Shown piece after piece: positions 1 to 3,932 of a stretch of 7,758 bases of DNA. A program made the position numbers and the translations under genes. The notes beneath the pieces were generated by a model that was given only the letters and a program-made list of their open reading frames with translations, had not been told where the DNA came from and did not search any database. The stretch comes from CAZVCJ01 sp964625745 (GTDB taxonomy: Bacteria > Chloroflexota > Anaerolineae > VGOG01): positions 1-7,758 of the forward strand of contig CAZVCJ010000183.1 of NCBI GenBank assembly GCA_964625745.1. The letters are read 5' to 3'. The first letter of the stretch is position 1, and each line of letters starts with the position of its first letter.

Positions 1-78
1 CTCCACTACTACAACACAGAGTGGTGTCCCATCAGTTAACATGTAACCACTACCCCCAACCAGATTGTCCTTGCTCAT
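1..78 (-). CDS. Divergent gene, 5' end only, function unknown
   Basis: Twenty-six codons are visible, starting with ATG at 78-76 and reading MSKDNLVGGSGYMLTDGTPL then CVVVVE before leaving the window. I do not recognise the family. The start is supported by a strong Shine-Dalgarno on the minus strand (AGGAGGG, plus-strand 88-94) nine bases upstream, and by a good minus-strand promoter at 140-167. There is no signal peptide in what is visible. It is transcribed away from the microcompartment operon from a shared control region, so it could be a regulator, a transporter or another pathway gene, but nothing in these residues decides between them. Confidence 0.6.
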   Translation of the reverse strand, partial: MSKDNLVGGSGYMLTDGTPLCVVVVE

Positions 79-139
79 GCTTCACATCCCTCCTTTCGGC
101 GTGAGATTTGGCTTCCACGCAATGAGACCAACCGCCTAT

Positions 140-167
140 ATTATAGCACATTCTGAATCATTGGCAA
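140..167 (-). promoter_or_regulatory. Sigma70-type promoter of the divergent gene
   Basis: Read on the minus strand, a -35 box TTGCCA (plus 162-167) lies 16 bases from a perfect -10 box TATAAT (plus 140-145). The -10 is preceded by TGTGC, an extended -10 context. The predicted start of transcription is near plus position 133, giving a leader of about 55 bases. The -35 box overlaps that of the plus-strand promoter. Confidence 0.75.
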
Positions 168-189
168 AAGGGGCGTTTTGTGCTATAAT
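161..189 (+). promoter_or_regulatory. Sigma70-type promoter of the microcompartment operon
   Basis: TTGGCA (161-166), a 17-base spacer and a perfect TATAAT (184-189) with an extended -10 context (TGTGC before it) make a near-consensus housekeeping promoter. Transcription should start near 196, leaving a leader of about 60 bases before the TTG start at 258. No other comparable promoter was seen between the operon genes, so it probably drives all six. Confidence 0.82.
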
Positions 190-243
190 GCCTACCTGTA
201 GATACATCCGCTTCCCAGCTTGATAACACCAACAATTATGACC

Positions 244-260
244 AAGGAGGTGCAACTTTG
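244..260 (+). promoter_or_regulatory. Ribosome binding site deciding a TTG start
   Basis: AAGGAGG at 244-250 sits seven bases before a TTG at 258. No in-frame ATG lies nearby, and the protein start it gives (MAVDLRSY) matches the usual beginning of CcmP-like shell proteins. TTG is therefore taken as the start of the first operon gene. Confidence 0.8.
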
Positions 261-896
261 GCAGTAGACCTACGATCGTACATTTTCCTCGACAGCTTGC
301 AGCCGCAGCTCACGGCCTTCATTGGCTCCACGGCCAGGGGATTCCTGCCACTCGTGGGCGACGCTTCCCTCTGGGTGGAGATCTCGCCTGGCATCGAGAT
401 CAACCGCATGACGGACATCGCGCTGAAGGCCACTAACGTGCGGCCAGCGGTGCAGGTAGTGGAGCGGCTGTTCGGGCTGCTGGAGGTACATTCGCCCTCC
501 CAGGCAGACGTGCGGGCAGCCGGGGCAGCCATCCTGGACGCACTGGAGGTTCAGGAGAGTGAGCGCTGGAAGCCCACGGTTTTCTCCAGCCAGGTGATCC
601 GCCACGTGGACGACCATCACGCCCAACTGGTCAACCGCAACCGTGACGGCTCCATGCTCATCCCTGGCCAGACTCTCTATATCCTGGAGGTGGAGCCTGC
701 TGCCTACGCGGCGCTGGCGGCCAATGAGGCGGAGAAAGCAGCCCACATCACCCTGATCCACGTGCGGCCCTTCGGCAGCTTCGGCCGGCTCTGGCTCGGC
801 GGCGAGGAACGGGACATCATGGCCGGCTACGGCGCTGCCCTGGAAGCCATCGAGTCGGTGACAGGGAAGGTAATGGAGTCAAAGAGGAGAGCGTAG
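258..896 (+). CDS. CcmP-like tandem-domain BMC shell protein (BMC-T)
   Basis: This 212-residue protein contains two BMC domains in tandem, roughly residues 1-100 and 105-208, and should form a pseudohexameric trimer in a microcompartment shell. The sequence closely follows the carboxysome protein CcmP as I remember it: LRSYIFLDSLQPQ near the start, GDASLWVEISPGIEINR at 34-50, and LEVEPAAYAALAANEAEKAA in the second domain. CcmP trimers stack face to face and have a large gated central pore; the gating residues reported there, Glu69 and Arg70, are Glu69 and Arg70 here (VVERLFG). It would let larger metabolites or cofactors through the shell. It starts with TTG and is the first gene after the operon promoter, followed by a 155-base gap holding an inverted repeat. 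The setting beside an aldehyde dehydrogenase indicates a catabolic compartment and not a carboxysome. Confidence 0.93.
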   Translation: MAVDLRSYIFLDSLQPQLTAFIGSTARGFLPLVGDASLWVEISPGIEINRMTDIALKATNVRPAVQVVERLFGLLEVHSPSQADVRAAGAAILDALEVQESERWKPTVFSSQVIRHVDDHHAQLVNRNRDGSMLIPGQTLYILEVEPAAYAALAANEAEKAAHITLIHVRPFGSFGRLWLGGEERDIMAGYGAALEAIESVTGKVMESKRRA

Positions 897-908
897 GATA
901 GGCTTTTC

Positions 909-1006
909 AGAAACCAGGTTTTTTGGCTAAATTAGGCACCTTTTCTCATCCCAGGAGATCCCAGAAGAACGATTCCCCTGGTAAGAAGACCAAAAACCTG
1001 GTTTCT
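909..1006. repeat. 98-bp intergenic element with 17-bp terminal inverted repeats
   Basis: The left arm AGAAACCAGGTTTTTTGG (909-926) and right arm CCAAAAACCTGGTTTCT (990-1006) are reverse complements except for one extra T. The 63 bases between them contain a shorter CCAGG/CCTGG pair (951-981 region). It fills most of the 155-base gap between the first two shell genes and I see no gene in it. In RNA it would fold into a long stem, which could protect or process the message between trimer and hexamer genes. It could be a non-autonomous mobile element. Confidence 0.75.
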
Positions 1007-1051
1007 CCCTCAAGTTCAAAACTCAAACACAGAAAGGGAGGTCTTACTACA

Positions 1052-1357
1052 ATGGCAGAAGCGTTAGGTATGATCGAATGTAAGGGTTTCGCGGCGATGG
1101 TGGAAGCCTCGGATGCCATGGTCAAAGCAGCTAAGGTCGAGCTGGTGAGCTATGAGAAAACTGGCGGGGGCTACGTAACGGCCGTCGTGCGCGGCGACGT
1201 GGCCGCTTGCAAGGCGGCTGTCGAGGCCGGCGCCCGGGGCGCGGAGAGGGTCGGCGAAGTGGTCTCTGTCCACGTCATCCCTCGGCCGCATCTGAACATT
1301 GATGTGGTGCTGCCCCTGGGCCGCTACGAGCAGGCCAAGGCGGAGATAGAGGGGTAA
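1052..1357 (+). CDS. Hexameric BMC shell protein (BMC-H, PduA/CcmK type)
   Basis: A 101-residue single BMC-domain protein that forms the hexameric tiles of the shell facets. The opening ALGMIECKGFAAMVEASDAM, the VRGDVAACKAAVEAGA helix region and the closing GEVVSVHVIPRPH are family hallmarks. The pore loop reads KTGGGY (residues 36-41), where PduA has KIGSG. It looks most like the hexamer of Haliangium ochraceum-type shells from memory. The start is ATG 1052 with AAAGGGAGGT at 1033-1042 as ribosome site. An upstream in-frame start at 923 is rejected because its extra 43 codons come from the intergenic repeat. The stop codon lies inside the start of the next repeat element. Confidence 0.96.
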   Translation: MAEALGMIECKGFAAMVEASDAMVKAAKVELVSYEKTGGGYVTAVVRGDVAACKAAVEAGARGAERVGEVVSVHVIPRPHLNIDVVLPLGRYEQAKAEIEG

Positions 1358-1424
1358 CGAGTAGTAAGTAATGAGTAACGAGTGATGGCTACACCTCATT
1401 CCTCGTATCTCATTGCCTCGTTAC
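1354..1424. repeat. Palindromic octamer-type repeat, copy 1
   Basis: GTAACGAG (1354-1361) is the exact reverse complement of CTCGTTAC (1417-1424). Inside them, GTAATGAG (1368-1375) pairs with CTCATTGC (1409-1416) with one mismatch, and another GTAACGAG lies at 1375-1382. The left arm is a degenerate array of G(T/C)AA(C/T)GAG units. Its first unit contains the TAA stop (1355-1357) of the hexamer gene. A second copy in opposite orientation lies at 2268-2333. It fills nearly the whole 85-base gap before the pyrophosphatase gene. Confidence 0.82.
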
Positions 1425-1442
1425 TTGCTCAGGAGGCGAAAA

Positions 1443-1979
1443 ATGAATCTGTGGCGAGAGCTACCGCCGGGGCCTCGGGTGCCGGATGTGATCTACTGCA
1501 TCGTCGAGATACCCAAAGGTTCCCGCAACAAGTACGAGTACCAGGAGGACACGGGGGTCATCAAGCTCGATCGTGTCCTCTACTCCTCGATTCACTATCC
1601 TGGCGACTACGGTATCATCCCGCGAACCTTCTGCGAGGACGGCGACCCGCTGGACATCCTGGTGATGACCAACCAACCAACTTTCCCCGGCTGCCTCATC
1701 GAGGCTCGACCCATAGGCGTCTTCCACATGCGAGATGCGGGGCTGACCGACGACAAGGTGCTGGCCGTGCCCGCTACCGATCCCATCTTCAGCGGCTATC
1801 ACGACATCGGCGATATCCCCCAACATTTCTTAGCAGAGGTGGCCCATTTCTTTCAGGTCTACAAGGACTTGGAAATGGTGGGGATCGAGGCCCTGGGCTG
1901 GGAATCGGCGGTTGGGGCCAGGAAAGTGATCGCTGAGGCTATCCAGCTTTTCGAAGAGCGATTTGGGCAGGGAGGTTAG
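1443..1979 (+). CDS. ppa: Family I (soluble) inorganic pyrophosphatase
   Basis: This 178-residue enzyme hydrolyses PPi to two Pi with Mg2+ and is normally a cytosolic housekeeping hexamer. The signature DGDPLD is at residues 66-71, and the other active-site residues align with E. coli PPase: Glu22, Lys30, Glu32, Arg44, Tyr52, Tyr56, Asp98, Asp103, Lys105, Tyr140 and Lys141. Length and ends are ordinary; there is no added encapsulation helix at either end. The start is ATG 1443 with AGGAGG at 1431-1436; an upstream TTG at 1413 lies inside the preceding repeat and is unlikely. The gene is followed after two bases by the pentamer gene, so the two are surely co-transcribed. Its position among shell genes suggests a role in the compartment pathway, either removing PPi or supplying Pi. 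That role is inference. Confidence 0.95.
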   Translation: MNLWRELPPGPRVPDVIYCIVEIPKGSRNKYEYQEDTGVIKLDRVLYSSIHYPGDYGIIPRTFCEDGDPLDILVMTNQPTFPGCLIEARPIGVFHMRDAGLTDDKVLAVPATDPIFSGYHDIGDIPQHFLAEVAHFFQVYKDLEMVGIEALGWESAVGARKVIAEAIQLFEERFGQGG

Positions 1980-1981
1980 AA

Positions 1982-2278
1982 ATGCTAATAGGAAAAGTGG
2001 TTGGCACCCTGGTCGCCAGCCGCAAGACGGAGACCATGGAGGGCTTGAAGTTACTGGTGGTCAAACAGGTGGACATCGAGGGGCGCGAGGCAGGCGACTA
2101 TGTCGTCGCCGCTGACGTCGTCCAGGCCGGCATAGGCGATTACGTCCTCTACGCCAGAGGCTCCTCGGCCCGCCAGACAGTTCAGACCGACCGCCGCCCC
2201 TGCGACGGCGTGGTCATGGCCGTGGTGGATACCTGGGACGTCAACGGGGAAGTGAAGTATAAGAAGGGTAACGAGTAA
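1982..2278 (+). CDS. Pentameric BMC vertex protein (BMC-P, EutN/CcmL family)
   Basis: A 98-residue protein of the EutN/CcmL family, whose pentamers cap the twelve vertices of the shell. The start MLIGKVVGTLVASRK, the LKLLVVKQVD strand and the GIGDYVLYARGSSAR stretch are typical, and the length is normal. GGAGG at 1971-1975 precedes ATG 1982 and overlaps the end of the pyrophosphatase gene, so translation may be coupled. The last codons (GNE, then TAA) are written by the first units of the repeat at 2268-2333, so that repeat has supplied the C-terminus and stop. With the trimer and hexamer upstream, the operon encodes all three shell shapes. Confidence 0.95.
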   Translation: MLIGKVVGTLVASRKTETMEGLKLLVVKQVDIEGREAGDYVVAADVVQAGIGDYVLYARGSSARQTVQTDRRPCDGVVMAVVDTWDVNGEVKYKKGNE

Positions 2279-2333
2279 CGAGGCAATGAGGCAACGAGGA
2301 ATGAGGCATACTCGTCACTCGTTACCTCGTTGA
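2268..2333. repeat. Palindromic octamer-type repeat, copy 2, inverted relative to copy 1
   Basis: Five consecutive variants of G(T/C)AA(C/T)GAG run from 2268 to 2305 (GTAACGAG, GTAACGAG, GCAATGAG, GCAACGAG, then GAATGAG). Reverse-complement units follow (CTCGTTAC at 2318-2325, CTCGTTGA at 2326-2333). The reverse complement of this block aligns closely with copy 1 at 1376-1425, sharing CCTCATTCCTCGT and CTCATTGCCTCGTTACT. It occupies most of the 86-base gap before the dehydrogenase gene. Confidence 0.82.
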
Positions 2334-2364
2334 CTCGGTGCCCTCACTTTGAAAAGAGGATAGC

Positions 2365-3825
2365 ATGGCTCTACAGATTGACGAACAGCGTATCAACGCC
2401 ATCGTGCAGAAGGTGGTAGCAGAGCTGCGGCAAGAGAGGAACAACGGACGGCGGGATTTAACGGACACTTCGAGTGTCGGGCGGCAGAATTTGATGGATA
2501 CTCCTGGCGTCTTCGCGGACATTGACTCTGCCATTGCCGCAGCCCGGATCGCTCACCAGCAACTGATAGCGCTGCCGGTGGCGCGGCGCGATGTCATCAT
2601 TTCGCAAATGCGCCAGGCGGCGCGGGAGAACGCCCAGGTACTGGCCTACGAGGCCTGGCAGGAGACGGGCATGGGGCGCTACGAGGATAAGATCGAGAAG
2701 AACCTCCTGGTAGCTGACAAAACGCCCGGCACGGAGGACCTCAAGCCCATCGTCTTCACCGGCGACCACGGCCTGGCCCTGATAGAGCGAGCTCCCTACG
2801 GGGTCATCGGGGCCATCACCCCCAGCACCAACCCCACCTCGACCATCTTATGCAACGCCATCGGCATGGTAGCCGCCGGTAACGCAGCGGTGTTCAACTG
2901 TCACCCAGGGGCCAAGAAGGTCTCGGCTCACACGATACAGATCCTCAACCAGGCCATCGTCCGCGCTGGCGGTCCCCCCAACGTCATCACCACCACCCCC
3001 GAACCCACTATCGAGAGTGCCCAGTACGTGATGAAGCACCCCGCCATCAACCTGCTGGTGGTAACAGGCGGGCCGGGCGTGGTGGAGGTGGCTATGAACA
3101 GCGGTAAGAAGGCCGTGTGCGCTGGGCCGGGCAACCCGCCGGTGGTGGTGGACGAGACGGCGGACATGGAGCAGGCAGCCAGGGACATCATCAAAGGGGC
3201 CTCCTTCGATAACAACATCATCTGCGTACTGGAGAAAGAGATCATCGCTGTGGATGCCATCGCCGACCGGCTCAAAGCGGTTATGCTGGCTCGAGGGGTG
3301 GCCGAACTCAGCCTGGAGCAGTTGAACCGGCTGATGAAGGTGATTCTGCAAGAGGACCACGGGCCAGGCAAGCACGGCGTGATCAACAAGGCCTTCGTGG
3401 GCAAGAACGTGAGTGTCATTCTGAAGGAAATCGGGCTGAGGGTGGACGATCAGGTGCGCCTGGCCATCGCCGAAGTGGATCGCTCGCATCAGCTCGTTTG
3501 GACGGAGCAACTGATGCCCATCATCCCGCTGGTGCGGGTGGCCTCGGCCGACGAGGCCATTGATCTGGCCAGGCAGGTCGAGCAGGGCATGGGCCACACA
3601 GCGGTGATGCACTCCAAGCACCTGGATCACCTGAGCCGCATGGCCCGAGAGATAAACACCAGCATCTTCGTCAAGAACGCCCCTGCGGTTGCTGGTCTGG
3701 GCTTCGGCGGCGAAGGCTATACTTCGTTCTCCATCGCCAGCCCCACTGGTGAGGGGTTGACCAGCGCCAAGGACTTCTCGCGGGTGCGAAGGTGCACGCT
3801 GGTGGATACGTTCAGGATCGTGTGA
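2365..3825 (+). CDS. CoA-acylating aldehyde dehydrogenase, PduP/EutE type, BMC-targeted
   Basis: This 486-residue enzyme should oxidise an aldehyde to acyl-CoA with NAD+ and CoA. Residues 3-25 form an amphipathic helix (IDEQRINAIVQKVVAEL) like the encapsulation peptides of PduP and EutE, followed by a polar linker to about residue 47 and then the catalytic domain. The catalytic cysteine is Cys287 in FDNNIICVLEKE, and the Gly-rich VVTGGPGVVEVAM and CAGPGNPPVVVDETAD segments belong to the family. ATG 2365 follows AAGAGGA at 2354-2360. The short-chain substrate (acetaldehyde, propionaldehyde or other) cannot be read from the sequence. The linker contains an internal 11-codon duplication with a small hairpin. 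It is the only clear cargo enzyme in the window. Confidence 0.95.
   Translation: MALQIDEQRINAIVQKVVAELRQERNNGRRDLTDTSSVGRQNLMDTPGVFADIDSAIAAARIAHQQLIALPVARRDVIISQMRQAARENAQVLAYEAWQETGMGRYEDKIEKNLLVADKTPGTEDLKPIVFTGDHGLALIERAPYGVIGAITPSTNPTSTILCNAIGMVAAGNAAVFNCHPGAKKVSAHTIQILNQAIVRAGGPPNVITTTPEPTIESAQYVMKHPAINLLVVTGGPGVVEVAMNSGKKAVCAGPGNPPVVVDETADMEQAARDIIKGASFDNNIICVLEKEIIAVDAIADRLKAVMLARGVAELSLEQLNRLMKVILQEDHGPGKHGVINKAFVGKNVSVILKEIGLRVDDQVRLAIAEVDRSHQLVWTEQLMPIIPLVRVASADEAIDLARQVEQGMGHTAVMHSKHLDHLSRMAREINTSIFVKNAPAVAGLGFGGEGYTSFSIASPTGEGLTSAKDFSRVRRCTLVDTFRIV
2452..2517 (+). repeat. 11-codon direct duplication with hairpin in the dehydrogenase linker
   Basis: The stretch from 2452 and that from 2485 are 33 bases apart and alike: CGGGATTTAACGGACACT against CAGAATTTGATGGATACT. 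They encode RDLTDTSSV (30-38) and QNLMDTPGV (41-49). The first copy holds a perfect hairpin, GACACT (2464-2469), loop TCG, AGTGTC (2473-2478). It lies exactly in the linker between targeting helix and catalytic domain, where extra residues should be tolerated. Confidence 0.6.
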
Positions 3826-3830
3826 GCAAG

Positions 3831-3870
3831 CGGTCGGGTGGTCGTTGGTCGGATGGTCAGATGGTCTCTT
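3831..3870. repeat. Degenerate TGGTC tandem repeat
   Basis: Five units of seven to eight bases built on (T/C)GGTC run in a row: CGGTCGGG, TGGTCGT, TGGTCGGA, TGGTCAGA, TGGTCTCT. They begin six bases after the dehydrogenase stop codon and fill the first part of the 107-base gap before the PduS-like gene. The rest of the gap (3871-3932) has no clear structure. The arrangement is unrelated to the other repeats here. Confidence 0.7.
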
Positions 3871-3932
3871 GATGGGCATTGGTGGTTTTCAGATTTGGAC
3901 CCTGTTTTTGGTTCCGGCTTGTCCAGGTTAAG

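Larger units (their letters stand above)
140..189. repeat. Perfect 11-bp inverted repeat spanning both promoters
   Basis: ATTATAGCACA (140-150) and TGTGCTATAAT (179-189) are exact reverse complements separated by 28 bases. The repeat is centred at 164.5, on the near-palindrome TTGGCAA that forms both -35 boxes. The arms are the two extended -10 boxes, so the symmetry belongs to the promoter pair and is probably not a separate repeat element. Confidence 0.85.

Noticed and set aside
238..267. Nine-codon upstream reading frame (ATG at 238, MTKEVQLWQ) overlapping the start of the trimer gene
   Set aside because: It has no Shine-Dalgarno of its own, and its codons are simply the ribosome site and start region of the real gene.
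909..1006. CRISPR or riboswitch in the first intergenic gap
   Set aside because: There are only two repeat units, inverted not direct, and no conserved riboswitch core that I can recognise.
923..1051. N-terminal extension of the hexamer gene by 43 codons
   Set aside because: The extension is encoded by the inverted-repeat element, is Lys/Ser-rich and unlike any BMC-H, and a good ribosome site sits before ATG 1052.
1382..1936. Open frame of 184 codons on the plus strand
   Set aside because: It overlaps the pyrophosphatase in another frame and its translation is Arg/His/Gly-rich with no family resemblance.
2848..3879. Long minus-strand open frame of 343 codons
   Set aside because: It is antisense to the dehydrogenase; its His/Arg/Gly-rich translation is typical of a shadow in GC-rich DNA.
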